64,000 nucleotides of DNA. It comes from Bog-793 sp963803025 (lineage in GTDB: Bacteria > Actinomycetota > Acidimicrobiia > Acidimicrobiales > Bog-793). The notes under the pieces were generated by a model that had not been told where the DNA came from, searched no databases, and saw only the letters and a list, made by a program, of their open reading frames with translations. The stretch is from NCBI GenBank assembly GCA_963803025.1, contig CAWDKZ010000020.1, positions 248,001 to 312,000 of the forward strand, written 5' to 3'. Below, piece after piece: positions 36,958 to 45,655 of the stretch (positions are counted from its first letter, which is position 1; each line of letters starts with the position of its first letter). The position numbers were made by a program, and so were the translations under genes.

Positions 36958-37510
36958 TCAGACGGTCGGCGGGTACGAGGCCGGATGGCCGATCGCGAGC
37001 GCGCCGATCAAGACACGCGTCGTCGGCAGGCCGAGGCCGGCGAGCACGGACTCCGCGGGCGCGTGCAACCGGAAGAACAGTGCGCCGAGCCCACAGTCGC
37101 CAGCCGCGAGCAGGATGAGCATGGCCGCGAAAGAGGCGTCGACGACCCAGTAGGGAACGGGCCAGTCGGTGGCCGGGAGACCGTGGAGGGCCGACGAGTC
37201 CTTGTCGGGGCGCGCGTAGCGCGCCACGTAGGCGCCCGGGTCGGCGACGGGCACGATGATCACCGGGGCCGCGAGGAGCCCCGCGGACTCCTCGTCGTGC
37301 GCGCGCCATTTCGCGTTCCGAGGCGAGCTCCCAGAACAGGGCACGTCGGGCCGGCGGCTCGAGGACGAGGAGTTCCACGCCGCCGGTCTTGCCGGCCGAC
37401 GGCGCGCTCGCCGCGGTCGCGACGATGCGGGCGAGCACCTCCCGCGGGATCGGCCGGGGGTCGAAGCGGCGCGTCATCCGCCGGCGCAGGGCGACGTCGA
37501 AGAATTCCAC
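36958..37510 (-). pseudogene. Nitroreductase family protein, frameshifted
   Basis: FMN-dependent oxidoreductase of about 183 aa, broken once. The N-terminus (EFFDVALRRRMTRRFDPRPIPREVLARIVATAASAPSAGKTGGVELLVL) is a standard nitroreductase FMN-binding start. Near 37305 the frame slips by one (apparent insertion), and it resumes as HDEESAGLLAAPVIIVPVADPGAYVARY, then WPVPYWVVDASFAAMLILLAAGDCGLGALFF and LPTTRVLIGALAIGHPA. The stop at 36958 may be slightly premature. The start is set at the GTG at 37510 because a minus-strand TAGCGT ends seven bases upstream. Possible F420- or FMN-linked reductase; activity unknown. Confidence 0.75.
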
Positions 37511-37517
37511 GTCAGGC

Positions 37518-37523
37518 ACGCTA
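37518..37523 (-). promoter_or_regulatory. -10 element of the nitroreductase gene (leaderless)
   Basis: Minus-strand TAGCGT, seven bases, then GTG at 37510-37508. This decides the start over the GTG at 37519, which lies inside the hexamer. Confidence 0.5.
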
Positions 37524-37573
37524 CCGGTGCCATCCAGGGTGATGTAGCGGGCGGGGAATGTCGACTCCGCTGG

Positions 37574-37610
37574 TAGTGTTTTGGACGACGGAGGGGTCAC
37601 GAGGTGACCC
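37574..37610 (+). promoter_or_regulatory. Promoter and leader hairpin of the rhodanese-ThiF gene
   Basis: TAGTGT (37574-37579) is a -10 candidate. In the resulting 70-nt leader, GGGTCAC (37594-37600) and GTGACCC (37604-37610) form a perfect 7-bp stem with a GAG loop. Its role is unknown; it is not a riboswitch I can name. Confidence 0.4.
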
Positions 37611-37655
37611 GGCTACCGAGGGACCGCCGGTCGTGCGGGAAGTCGAGGGTCTCTT

Positions 37656-38831
37656 TTGGCAAACCTGAACGAGCTGCTCGCCGCCGTGAAGCGGCAGATC
37701 CGCGAGGTCGAGCCCGCGGAAGCACAGGCGCGTGCCGGCGACAGCGTGCTCCTCGACGTGCGGGAGGTCGAGGAGTACTCCCAGGGCACGATCGCCGGTG
37801 CGGTCCACGTGCCGCGCGGCTCCCTCGAGCTCGACGTCGAAGGGCGGGTGCCTGACAAGGCCGCGCCGATCATCGTCTACTGCGCCGGGGGCGTGCGCTC
37901 GGCGTTCGCTGCCAAGACGCTCGCCGACCTCGGCTACACGGATGTCGCGTCGATGGCCGGCGGGTTCAACCGCTGGAAGGACGAGGGTCGTCCGTGGTCC
38001 ACGCCCGTCGTGCTGACCAACGCGCAGCGCAACCGGTACCAACGTCACCTGCTCCTGCCCGAGATCGGGCCGTCTGGCCAGCAGAAGCTCCTCGCGTCGA
38101 AGGTGCTGGTCCTCGGCGCCGGAGGGCTCGGCTCGCCGGCGTCGATCTACCTCGCGGCGGCCGGCGTCGGCACGATCGGCATTCTCGACATGGACGTCGT
38201 GGACTGGTCGAATCTCCAGCGCCAGATCCTCCACAACAGCGACCGGATCGGAGAGCGCAAGGTCGACTCGGCAAGGAAGACGCTGACCGCGCTGAACCCC
38301 GATATCGCGATCGTCGGCCACGACGTCCGGCTCGGTGCCGACAACGTCGTCGAGATCATCTCGGGCTACAACCTCGTCGTCGACGCGACCGACAACTTCC
38401 CGTCGCGCTACCTCGTGAACGACGCGTCGCTGCTGACGAGGGTGCCGGTCGTCCACGGCTCGATCTTCCGCTTCGAGGGCCAGGCGACCGTGTTCGACCC
38501 GTACGTCGGTCCGTGCTACCGGTGCCTCTTCCCCGAGCCGCCGCCCGCGGAGTTCGCCCCGTCGTGCGCCGAGGCGGGCGTGCTCGGTGTGCTCCCGGGG
38601 ATCATCGGTTCGATCCAGGCGGTCGAGGCAATCAAGATGCTCCTCGGCATCGGAGAGCCCCTCGTTGGCAGGCTGCTCGCCTACGACGCGCTCGCCGAGG
38701 AGTTCCGGAGCTTCTCGTACCGTCGTGACCCCGCCTGCCCGGCGTGCGGCGAGAACGCCGGCGAGATCGTTATCGCCGAGTACGACCAGCTCTGTCGGCC
38801 CCACTTGGCGACGACGTCGTCAGCCCGCTGA
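37656..38831 (+). CDS. Rhodanese-ThiF/MoeB adenylyltransferase fusion (MoeZ-like)
   Basis: Sulfur-carrier activating enzyme of 391 aa. The N-terminal third is a rhodanese domain (VLLDVREVEEYSQGTIAGAVHVP; active-site C76 in IVYCAGGVRSA). The rest is an E1-like ThiF/MoeB domain: RYQRHLLLPEIGPSGQQKL, ATP-binding GAGGLGS (154-160), VVDWSNLQRQILH, DATDNFPSRYLVND, zinc cysteines CYRC (287, 290) and CPAC near 365, and a conserved SCAEAGVLG (C304). Adenylation and sulfur transfer to a MoaD/ThiS/CysO-type carrier would follow. In the MoeZ proteins I know the rhodanese is C-terminal; here it is N-terminal. TTG start at 37656, preceded by GAGGG. Confidence 0.88.
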   Translation: MANLNELLAAVKRQIREVEPAEAQARAGDSVLLDVREVEEYSQGTIAGAVHVPRGSLELDVEGRVPDKAAPIIVYCAGGVRSAFAAKTLADLGYTDVASMAGGFNRWKDEGRPWSTPVVLTNAQRNRYQRHLLLPEIGPSGQQKLLASKVLVLGAGGLGSPASIYLAAAGVGTIGILDMDVVDWSNLQRQILHNSDRIGERKVDSARKTLTALNPDIAIVGHDVRLGADNVVEIISGYNLVVDATDNFPSRYLVNDASLLTRVPVVHGSIFRFEGQATVFDPYVGPCYRCLFPEPPPAEFAPSCAEAGVLGVLPGIIGSIQAVEAIKMLLGIGEPLVGRLLAYDALAEEFRSFSYRRDPACPACGENAGEIVIAEYDQLCRPHLATTSSAR

Positions 38832-38887
38832 GGCGACGACGCGGACAGGCCGCGCGACCGGGTCACAATCCTCCGGCGGGCCCGACG

Positions 38888-38914
38888 GCGCCGCCGAGAC
38901 CGGTGAGGCGGCGC
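38888..38914. terminator. Bidirectional hairpin between the ThiF-like and M20 genes
   Basis: GCGCCGCC (38888-38895) pairs perfectly with GGCGGCGC (38907-38914), with an 11-nt loop. It lies in the 84-bp gap between convergent stop codons. Confidence 0.55.
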
Positions 38915-38915
38915 A

Positions 38916-40103
38916 TCAGGCCCGTCGAAGTGCCGAGCGGATCAGCCGACGCCGTTCGCTCGCGTCGAGGGCGAGATCGATGACCGTCCAGGCCATCGCC
39001 GTCGCGCCATCGAGGATGGCCTGGTCGGCAGCCGGCGTCACGCAGTGCGCCGCGAACTCCGGTTGGTGGTTGACCGCCGGTGCGGCATGGATGTCAAGGG
39101 TCGGGTGGATCGCCGGGATGGCGAGCGAGATGTTCGCCATGTCGGTCGACGCCGTCAGCGGGCGTTGCGGGGGCGGCGGGAACGTGCGACCGAGCGACTC
39201 GGCGTTGGCACGGTAGCGGGCTTCGATCGCCGCGTCGGACCGGAACTCCGAGTAGGCGGGGCAGCGCGAGATGAACTCGACGGAGGCGCCCGTCGCGAGG
39301 GCGCCGGCCTCAAAGCAGCGCCGGACGCGCGGCTCCCATTGCGCCAGGCCGGCGAGCGTCGCGGAGCGCACGTAGAACTTCGCCTCGGCGAGCCCTGGCA
39401 CGATGTTCGGCGCCGAACCTCCGTTCGTGACGATGCCGTGGACCTGGTCACCGGGCTTGGCGTGCTGGCGGAGGAGCCCCACCGCGACCTGGGCGATCGT
39501 GACTGCGTCGGCCGCGTTCACGCCGAGCTCGGGATAGGCCGAGGCGTGCGCCTCCTTGCCGACGAAGCGCACGTCGAAGTGGGCGATCGCGAGGCAGGGC
39601 ATCTGGACGAGCTCGGCTGGTGCCGGGTGGACCATGAGCGCGGCGCAGAGCCCGTCGAACACCCCGGCGTCGAGCAGGAGGATCTTTCCGCCGCCGCCCT
39701 CCTCGGCGGGGGTGCCGAGCACGTGGACCGTCAGGCCGAGCGGGTCGGTCAGCGGCGCGAGCGCCAGTCCGGCTCCAACGCCGGCGGCGGCGATGACGTT
39801 GTGCCCGCAGGCGTGGCCGATGTCGGGCAGCGCGTCGTACTCGCAGCAGATGGCGATGGCGAGCGGACCTCGGCCGATCGTCGCGTCGAAGGCCGTGGCG
39901 AGGCCCCCGACACCGAGGTGCACGTCGAAGCCGCCGGCGGAGAGCGCCTCGGCGCACCACGCCGCGGCCTGCACCTCCTCGAAGCCGAGCTCCGGGTGCG
40001 CGTGGATGCGGTGCGACAGCTCGACGAGGCGTGTCGCCTCGCGCGCGACGACGGACTGTGCGCTCTGCTTCTCTCCCGACAATCCGCTCTTGCCCGGACT
40101 CAT
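38916..40103 (-). CDS. M20 family metallo-amidohydrolase (AbgB-like)
   Basis: Zinc-dependent hydrolase of 395 aa acting on an N-acyl amino acid or aminobenzoyl-glutamate-type amide. Motifs: RIHAHPELGFEE, CEYDALPDIGHACGHNVIAAAGVGA (first metal ligands), GTPAEEGGGGK (catalytic Glu pair) and HIVTNGGSAPNIVP-like GIVTNGGSAPNIVPG in the dimerisation lid, then STDMANISLAIPAIHP and the C-terminal metal histidine region. ATG at 40103 overlaps the carboxylase stop (ATGA), so both are one operon, an unusual pairing. The physiological substrate is not evident. Confidence 0.88.
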   Translation of the reverse strand: MSPGKSGLSGEKQSAQSVVAREATRLVELSHRIHAHPELGFEEVQAAAWCAEALSAGGFDVHLGVGGLATAFDATIGRGPLAIAICCEYDALPDIGHACGHNVIAAAGVGAGLALAPLTDPLGLTVHVLGTPAEEGGGGKILLLDAGVFDGLCAALMVHPAPAELVQMPCLAIAHFDVRFVGKEAHASAYPELGVNAADAVTIAQVAVGLLRQHAKPGDQVHGIVTNGGSAPNIVPGLAEAKFYVRSATLAGLAQWEPRVRRCFEAGALATGASVEFISRCPAYSEFRSDAAIEARYRANAESLGRTFPPPPQRPLTASTDMANISLAIPAIHPTLDIHAAPAVNHQPEFAAHCVTPAADQAILDGATAMAWTVIDLALDASERRRLIRSALRRA

Positions 40104-41857
40104 TCGATCACCGCGACGATGTCGCCGAAGCCGACCGAGTCGCCCGGGCTGACACGGACCTCGCGCACGGTGCCGGCGATCGAGGCCCGGATCGGATTCT
40201 CCATCTTCATCGCTTCGAGAACGCACAGGACGTCCCCGGCAGCGACCCGGTCGCCCGCCGCGACGAGCACCCGCGCGATCGTCCCCTGCATCGGGACGGT
40301 GACCGTCCCGTCCGAAGGAGCGGTCGCCCCTCGGGCGTGACGCCGCCGCGTGGCCGCGGCACGTGATGCCCCTTCCGCCTCGGGAACGAACAGCCGCACC
40401 GAGTAGCGGCGGCCGTCGACCTCGGCGTCGACCGTACGGAGCACGCGGCCTTCGCCGGCGGCGGTGCCGCTCGCGAAGAGGGTCGGCGCTAGCGCCGAGA
40501 AGTCGAGGCGGTCCTCAACGAATCGGGTCGAGTGCCGAGCGGCGACGAAGTCCTCGTGGCAGAGGACGGCGCGGACTGCAGGAATCGTCGTCGCGATGCC
40601 CTCGATGATCGTCTCATCGAGCGCGCGGATCATTCGCCGCCGGGCGTCCTCCCGGTCGGTGCCCCAGACGACGAGCTTCGCGACGAGGTTGTCGAATTCG
40701 GAGCCCACCACGTCGCCCTGTTCGTACCCGGTGTCGGTCCGCACGCCGAAGCCGTTCGCGAAACGGAAGCGGGTGATCCGTCCCGGACTCGGGACGAAGC
40801 GTCCGCCGGCCGGGTCTTCGGCGTTGATGCGACATTCGATCGCGTGGCCGCGGCGGACGATCTCGTCCTGGGAGAAGCCGAGCGGTTCGCCCGAGGCGAC
40901 GCGCAGTTGCAATGCGACGAGGTCGATGCCGGTGACGAACTCGGTGATGGGATGCTCGACTTGCAGGCGGGTGTTCATCTCGAGGAAGTAGAAGGCGCCA
41001 TCTTCGTAGAGGAACTCGACGGTGCCCGCCCCCTCGTAGCTGCAGGCGCGCGCGATCCGCACAGCCGCGTCGCCCATCGCGGCGCGCACCGTGTCGTCGA
41101 TGCCCGGCGCCGGGCTCTCCTCGACGAGCTTCTGGTGACGGCGCTGACTCGAGCAGTCGCGCTCGCCGAGCCAGACGACGTCGCCGAGACGGTCGGCGAA
41201 GACCTGCATCTCGACGTGGCGGGAGCGCGGGAGGTAGCGCTCGAGGTAGACGTCGCCGCGGCCGAAGAAGGCCTCGGCCTCCCGGCGCGCGGAACCGAGC
41301 GCCTCGGTCACGTCCGCCGGCCCGGCGACGATCTTCATGCCGCGACCCCCGCCCCCGTAGGAAGCCTTGATCGCCACCGGGTAGCCGGACTCGGCGGCGA
41401 AGGCGAGGACCTCGTCCGCGGAGCTGACCGGCTCGTTGCGGCCCGGCACGCCCGCCACCCCGACTCGGGCGGCTGCTTCACGGGCCGTCAGTTTGGAACC
41501 CATCGTCTCGATGGCCGACGGGGGAGGCCCGACGAAGATCGCGCCGGCGTCGGCGACCGCCCGGGCAAAGGCCGCGTTCTCCGCCAGGAAGCCGTAGCCG
41601 GGGTGGACGGCGTCGGCGCCGGAATACCGCAACACCTCGACGATGGCGCCGATGCTGAGGTACGTCTCGGCCGGTCCTCCGGTTCCGAGCGAGAAGGCCT
41701 CGTCGGCGATCCGCACGTGGAGGGCGTCGCGGTCAGCCTCGGAGTAGACGGCGGCCGTCGCGACCCCCAGCTCTCGGCACGTGCGCGCGACGCGCACCGC
41801 GATCTCGCCTCGGTTCGCGATGAGGACCTTGTCGAACACGCGTCCCACTCCGTGCAT
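40100..41857 (-). CDS. accA: Acetyl/propionyl-CoA carboxylase alpha subunit (biotin carboxylase + BCCP)
   Basis: Biotin-dependent carboxylase subunit of 585 aa, actinobacterial AccA3 type. Biotin carboxylase occupies 8 to about 450: VLIANRGEIAVRVARTCRELG, YLSIGAIVEV, GYGFLAENAAFA, ATP-grasp KASYGGGGRGMK, ERDCSSQRRHQKLVEESPAP, EFLYEDGAFYFLEMNTRLQVEHPITE. The C-terminal biotinyl domain has EAMKMENPI, the Lys near 551 being biotinylated. A carboxyltransferase beta subunit is not in the window. The start is ATG 41857; a later GTG is possible. It is divergent, by 11 bp, from the biotin ligase that would load it. Confidence 0.94.
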   Translation of the reverse strand: MHGVGRVFDKVLIANRGEIAVRVARTCRELGVATAAVYSEADRDALHVRIADEAFSLGTGGPAETYLSIGAIVEVLRYSGADAVHPGYGFLAENAAFARAVADAGAIFVGPPPSAIETMGSKLTAREAAARVGVAGVPGRNEPVSSADEVLAFAAESGYPVAIKASYGGGGRGMKIVAGPADVTEALGSARREAEAFFGRGDVYLERYLPRSRHVEMQVFADRLGDVVWLGERDCSSQRRHQKLVEESPAPGIDDTVRAAMGDAAVRIARACSYEGAGTVEFLYEDGAFYFLEMNTRLQVEHPITEFVTGIDLVALQLRVASGEPLGFSQDEIVRRGHAIECRINAEDPAGGRFVPSPGRITRFRFANGFGVRTDTGYEQGDVVGSEFDNLVAKLVVWGTDREDARRRMIRALDETIIEGIATTIPAVRAVLCHEDFVAARHSTRFVEDRLDFSALAPTLFASGTAAGEGRVLRTVDAEVDGRRYSVRLFVPEAEGASRAAATRRRHARGATAPSDGTVTVPMQGTIARVLVAAGDRVAAGDVLCVLEAMKMENPIRASIAGTVREVRVSPGDSVGFGDIVAVIE

Positions 41858-41862
41858 ATCGT
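41857..41862 (+). promoter_or_regulatory. -10 element of birA (leaderless)
   Basis: TATCGT ends six bases before the GTG at 41869. It overlaps the first codon of the divergent carboxylase, so the two promoters must interpenetrate. Confidence 0.5.
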
Positions 41863-41868
41863 GCAGCT

Positions 41869-42750
41869 GTGCGGGAGCGACGGTCCCCTCATGGGGTTGG
41901 CGGCTCCCGCTCGCGCCCAGACGAGCAGGCTAGTTCCGCTTCGCCGGGCTTCACGAACATCGTGCGACTCGACGTCGTCGACTCGACGAACCGTTACGCG
42001 GCCGATGCCGTACGACACGGCGCGCCGGAGGGTCTCGTCGTCCTCGCCGAGGAACAAACCGCCGGTCGTGGGCGGCTCGGACGCGCCTGGGTCGCCCCGC
42101 GTGGCGCCGCGCTCCTCTGCTCGATCGTGTTTCGCCCGCGCCTGCGCGCCGACGAGCTCCATCTCGTGCCGACCGCCGTCGCTCTCGCCGCGGCCGACGC
42201 CGCGCAGCACATGAGTGGGGCACCCATCGGGTTGAAGTGGCCGAACGACCTCGTCGCGGGGGACGCCAAGGTCGGTGGCGTCCTCGCCGAGATTGTCACC
42301 GTGGGCGGACGCGGAGACGATGCGGGCAACGCGCTCGTCGTCGGCGTCGGGGTGAACCTCGAGGCGGCGGGCGTCCGCGCCGTGCTCGAGTCCGATTCGA
42401 CGGGGCGCGATCCGATCCCAGCCACGGGGCTCGCCGAGCTCGCCGGGCGTGCCGTCGCCCGCGACGACTTGTTCGCGGCGCTGCTCGGCTCGCTCGGGGG
42501 CCGGTACGGGGCTTCGGGTCGCCCGGGTCCGTCGACGATGGACGAGTACCGGGGCCGATGCTCGACGATTGGCAAGCAGGTGCGCGTCGACACCGTGAGG
42601 AGGTCTTTTTTCGGCCGCGTCCTCGATGTCGACGACCAGGGACGGCTCGTCGTCGAGTCCGGCGGGGACAATCTCGCCCTCGACTCAGCCGACGTCCTCC
42701 ATCTTCGCGACGACCGGGGAGACGGGAGCCGCCCGGATTGGGGTCCGTGA
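41869..42750 (+). CDS. birA: Biotin--[acetyl-CoA-carboxylase] ligase
   Basis: Enzyme of 293 aa that makes biotinyl-AMP and attaches biotin to BCCP. Catalytic-domain signatures are LDVVDSTNRYA, the biotin-binding loop EEQTAGRGRLGRAW (61-74), LKWPNDL (122-128), GGVLAE, and VVGVGVNLE; a small C-terminal SH3-like domain follows (TIGKQVRVDTV...GRVLDVDDQGRLVVE). There is no N-terminal helix-turn-helix, so it is a non-repressor ligase. GTG at 41869 is accepted because of the -10-like TATCGT six bases upstream, although the first 27 residues are not conserved. Its substrate gene is divergent, 11 bp away. Confidence 0.93.
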   Translation: MRERRSPHGVGGSRSRPDEQASSASPGFTNIVRLDVVDSTNRYAADAVRHGAPEGLVVLAEEQTAGRGRLGRAWVAPRGAALLCSIVFRPRLRADELHLVPTAVALAAADAAQHMSGAPIGLKWPNDLVAGDAKVGGVLAEIVTVGGRGDDAGNALVVGVGVNLEAAGVRAVLESDSTGRDPIPATGLAELAGRAVARDDLFAALLGSLGGRYGASGRPGPSTMDEYRGRCSTIGKQVRVDTVRRSFFGRVLDVDDQGRLVVESGGDNLALDSADVLHLRDDRGDGSRPDWGP

Positions 42751-42765
42751 GGGCACGGGGGTCGC

Positions 42766-42771
42766 TACCCT
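42766..42771 (+). promoter_or_regulatory. -10 element of the rmlB operon (near-leaderless)
   Basis: TACCCT ends eight bases before the rmlB ATG at 42780. It heads the 15-kb sugar/F420 gene run. Confidence 0.45.
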
Positions 42772-42779
42772 TGCGGACC

Positions 42780-43830
42780 ATGCGACTCCTCGTCACCGGG
42801 GGTGCGGGCTTCATCGGCTCGAACTTCGTGCGCTACTGGGTGGTGGAGCACCCCGAAGACGTCGTCGTCGTCCTCGACGCGTTGACCTACGCGGGGAACC
42901 GGTCGAGCCTCGTACCGCTCGAGGAGACTGCGGGCGTGGGATTCGTCGTCGGCGACATCGCGGATCAGAAACTCGTCGAGGGGGTGCTACGCGCCGAGCG
43001 CATCACGACGATCGTGAACTTCGCAGCCGAATCGCACAACAGCGTCGCGGTGATCGACCCGGCACGCTTCTTCCGGACGAACGTGCTCGGAACGCAGGCG
43101 CTGTGCGACGCGGCCCGCCGCGTTGGTGTCGAGCGGTTTCACCACATCTCGACCTGCGAGGTCTACGGGGACCTCGCCCTCGACAGCGACGAGTCGTTCA
43201 CGGAGCTTTCGCCCTATCGGCCGAGGACCCCCTACAACGCCTCCAAGGCCGGGTCGGACCATGTGGTGCGCTGCTACGGCGAGACGTTCGGTCTTCCCGT
43301 GACGATCTCCAACTGCTGCAACAACTACGGGCCGTATCAGTTCCCCGAGAAGGTGATCCCGCTGTTCGCCACCCGGGCGCTCGCCGGCGAGCCGCTGCCC
43401 CTCTACGCGTCGACGACGAACCGACGGGAGTGGCTCCACGTCGACGACCACTGCCGAGCGGTCGACGCGGTCCTCCGGCGCGGTAGGTCCGGCGAGACCT
43501 ACAACGTCGGGTCGGGCTTCGAAGCCTCGATCGAGCAAGTCGCCGACGGTGTCCTTGCCGTCCTCGGCGCGCCCGCTTCGCTGAAGACGATCGTCCCCGA
43601 CCGTCCCGGTCACGACCGGCGGTACCTGCTCGACTCCTCGAAGATCCGTGACGAACTCGGCTGGTCCGCCACGGTCGACTTCGCCTCGGGACTCGCGGCG
43701 ACAGTCGACTGGTACCGGGTGAACGAGGCGTGGTGGCGACCGCTGATCGGCCGATCCCCGGTCGTCGAAGGGTCCTGGGGGGCCGCGCCCCGCGCCGGGG
43801 GAGTCGGCGGCCCCGACGAAGAAGCGCTAG
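42780..43830 (+). CDS. rmlB: dTDP-glucose 4,6-dehydratase (C-terminal frame uncertain)
   Basis: SDR enzyme for the second step of dTDP-L-rhamnose synthesis. LLVTGGAGFIGSNFVRYW binds NAD; AESHNSVAVIDPARFFRTNVLGT, STCEVYGDL, YNASKAGSDH (catalytic Tyr/Lys) and NCCNNYGPYQFPEKVIPLF are RmlB signatures. WSATVDFASGLAATVDWYRVNEAWWRPL is the usual end of the fold, at about residue 320. Read strictly, the frame stays open to 44078, overlapping rmlD by 239 bp. If one base in the G-rich 43776-43800 run is an error, the protein ends ESAAPTKKR at the TAG at 43828, ten bases before rmlD. I give the latter end; catalysis is unaffected either way. Confidence 0.88.
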
Positions 43831-43839
43831 GGCACCACG

Positions 43840-44709
43840 ATGCGCGTCCTCGTCACCGGTGCTCGGGGCCAGCTCGGCGTCGAGGTCGTCGCCGAGCTGG
43901 AGCGCAGGTCCGCCGAGCGGACGAGGAGCCGGGGTTTCGAGGTCATCGCCTCGGACGTGCCCGAGCTCGACGTCACCGACCGCGACGTCGTCATGTCGTC
44001 GATCGTGACCTACGAGCCGGCGCTCATCCTCCATCTCGCCGCGTTCACCGCGGTCGACGCCTGCGAGACCGAGCGTGACCGCGCCTGGTCGGTGAACGCC
44101 CTCGGAACACGAAACGTCGTCGAGGGGGCGCGCCACGTCGGCGCCCACGTGACGTACGTTTCGACCGACTACGTGTTCGACGGGACGCTGGACCGCCCGT
44201 ACACCGAGTGGGACGAGCCGAACCCGCTCTCGCTCTACGGTCGCTCCAAGCTCGCGGGAGAGCGCGAGATCGGGGGGGACGGGCTCGTCGTGCGCACCTC
44301 GTGGCTCGTCGGCCGGCACGGATCGAACATGGTGAAGACCGTTCTCTCACTCCTCGAGGCCGGCGGTCCGTTGCGCTTCGTCGCCGACCAGCGCGGGAGT
44401 CCGACCGTCGCGCACGATCTCGCCCGCACGCTCGTTTCGCTGTCGCTCGAGCGTCGCAGCGGTCTGTTTCACGTGACGAACCAGGGGACGACCTCGTGGT
44501 TCGGCTTCGCCTGCGCGGTGGTCGAGGCTGCCGGGGGGGATACGTCGGTGGTCGAACCGATCTCGACCGACGAACTCGTCCCGCCCCGCCCCGCGCCGCG
44601 GCCGCAGAACTCCGTGCTCGACAACGCGGCGCTGCGACTGTCGGGCATGGCGCTGCTGCCGGACTGGCGTGCATCGGTCAGCGCGCTCGTCGCGGAGCTC
44701 GTCGCTTGA
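43840..44709 (+). CDS. rmlD: dTDP-4-dehydrorhamnose reductase
   Basis: Last enzyme of dTDP-L-rhamnose synthesis, 289 aa, NAD(P)H-dependent. VLVTGARGQLGVEV is the dinucleotide site; HLAAFTAVDACETERDRAWSVNALGTRNV, YVSTDYVFDGTLDRPYTEWDEPNPLSLYGRSKLAGE (catalytic Tyr/Lys) and VRTSWLVG are family-specific. ATG at 43840 lies ten bases after the probable rmlB stop. It is followed by the rhamnosyltransferase gene, an order I recall from mycobacteria (rmlD-wbbL-manB). RmlC is not in the window. Confidence 0.94.
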   Translation: MRVLVTGARGQLGVEVVAELERRSAERTRSRGFEVIASDVPELDVTDRDVVMSSIVTYEPALILHLAAFTAVDACETERDRAWSVNALGTRNVVEGARHVGAHVTYVSTDYVFDGTLDRPYTEWDEPNPLSLYGRSKLAGEREIGGDGLVVRTSWLVGRHGSNMVKTVLSLLEAGGPLRFVADQRGSPTVAHDLARTLVSLSLERRSGLFHVTNQGTTSWFGFACAVVEAAGGDTSVVEPISTDELVPPRPAPRPQNSVLDNAALRLSGMALLPDWRASVSALVAELVA

Positions 44710-44734
44710 CCGGCGCGTCGGGTCGCCTCTCGCG

Positions 44735-45643
44735 GTGAGCGGATCGGGGAGGCCGGCCAGCGGCGTCGGCGCCGTGGTCGTCAACTACAACACCGGCACG
44801 GCGCTCACCGGGTGTGTCGCGAGCCTGCGATCGTCCGGGGTTCGGGAGATCGTCGTCGTCGACAACGGCTCGAGCGACGGGTCCCTCGCCGCGCTCGGCG
44901 CAGCGGACGGAACGGCGCGGATCGTGCGCGCCGGGAAGAACCTCGGCTACGGGACCGCGGTGAACCGGGGCGCAGCACTCCTCACGGCGCCGTTCGTCCT
45001 CGTCGTCAACCCGGACATCGTCCTCGACTCCGACGCAGTCGACGTGCTCGCGACGCGGCTCGAAGCGGAGTCGGACGTCGCGGTGGTCGGACCTTCGATC
45101 CGCGACCTACGCGGCGCGGCGTACCCCTCGGCGCGTACGTTCCCGAGCTTCTCGGTCGGCGCAGGGCACGCCTTCGTCGGACTGTTCTGGCCCGAGAATC
45201 GCTGGACGAAACGGTACCGGGACGGAGTCGCGCGGGACGCACCCGCGGATCGCAGCGCCCGGGAGGTGGACTGGGTCTCGGGCGCCTGTGCGCTCGTCCG
45301 GCGGGAGGCGTTCGAAGCCGTCGGCGGCTTCGATGAGGGCTACTTCATGTACGTCGAGGACCTCGACCTGTGCTGGCGCCTGCGGCGCGCCGGTTGGCGC
45401 GTCCTGTTCGAACCCGCCGCCAACGTCGTCCACCACCAGGGGTTGTCGACGGCGGCTCATCCCTATCGCATGCTCGTCGCGCATCATCGCTCGACATTTC
45501 GCTTCGCGCGAAAGTGCTTCGTCGGGGTGCGATCGGCATTCCTCGTCCCCGTGGCCGCAGGGCTCGTCGTGCGGCTCGGCCTTGCGTCGGCGCGGCAGTT
45601 GCTCGCGGGCACGCGGGGTCGTCGCGCGGCGGGGCTTGGCTAA
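44735..45643 (+). CDS. GT2 glycosyltransferase, WbbL-like rhamnosyltransferase
   Basis: Cytoplasmic GT-A fold enzyme of 302 aa. AVVVNYNTGTALTGCVASLRSS and VVVDNGSSDGSL bind the nucleotide; LVVNPDIVLDSDAV is the metal-binding site (here NPD replaces DxD); DWVSGACALVRREAFEAVGGFDEGYFMYVEDLDLCWRLRRAGW is the acceptor-side block of WbbL. The position directly after rmlD suggests it transfers L-rhamnose from dTDP-rhamnose, in mycobacteria onto decaprenyl-PP-GlcNAc. GTG at 44735 starts 25 bp after the rmlD stop. Confidence 0.85.
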   Translation: MSGSGRPASGVGAVVVNYNTGTALTGCVASLRSSGVREIVVVDNGSSDGSLAALGAADGTARIVRAGKNLGYGTAVNRGAALLTAPFVLVVNPDIVLDSDAVDVLATRLEAESDVAVVGPSIRDLRGAAYPSARTFPSFSVGAGHAFVGLFWPENRWTKRYRDGVARDAPADRSAREVDWVSGACALVRREAFEAVGGFDEGYFMYVEDLDLCWRLRRAGWRVLFEPAANVVHHQGLSTAAHPYRMLVAHHRSTFRFARKCFVGVRSAFLVPVAAGLVVRLGLASARQLLAGTRGRRAAGLG

Positions 45644-45646
45644 GCT
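45641..45646 (+). promoter_or_regulatory. Internal -10 element before the 45656 gene
   Basis: TAAGCT begins with the stop codon of the glycosyltransferase and ends nine bases before the ATG at 45656. It would restart transcription within the cluster. Confidence 0.35.
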
Positions 45647-45655
45647 CGGCGCGCC

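Noticed and set aside
37594..37655. SAM-IV or other known riboswitch in the rhodanese-ThiF leader
   Set aside because: The GTCAC-GAG-GTGAC hairpin superficially resembles a SAM-IV P1, but the conserved internal blocks are missing.
43831..44078. rmlB extension to the stop at 44078
   Set aside because: The tail after residue ~350 is Arg/His noise inside the well-conserved rmlD gene; a TAG just before rmlD in the next frame fits better.
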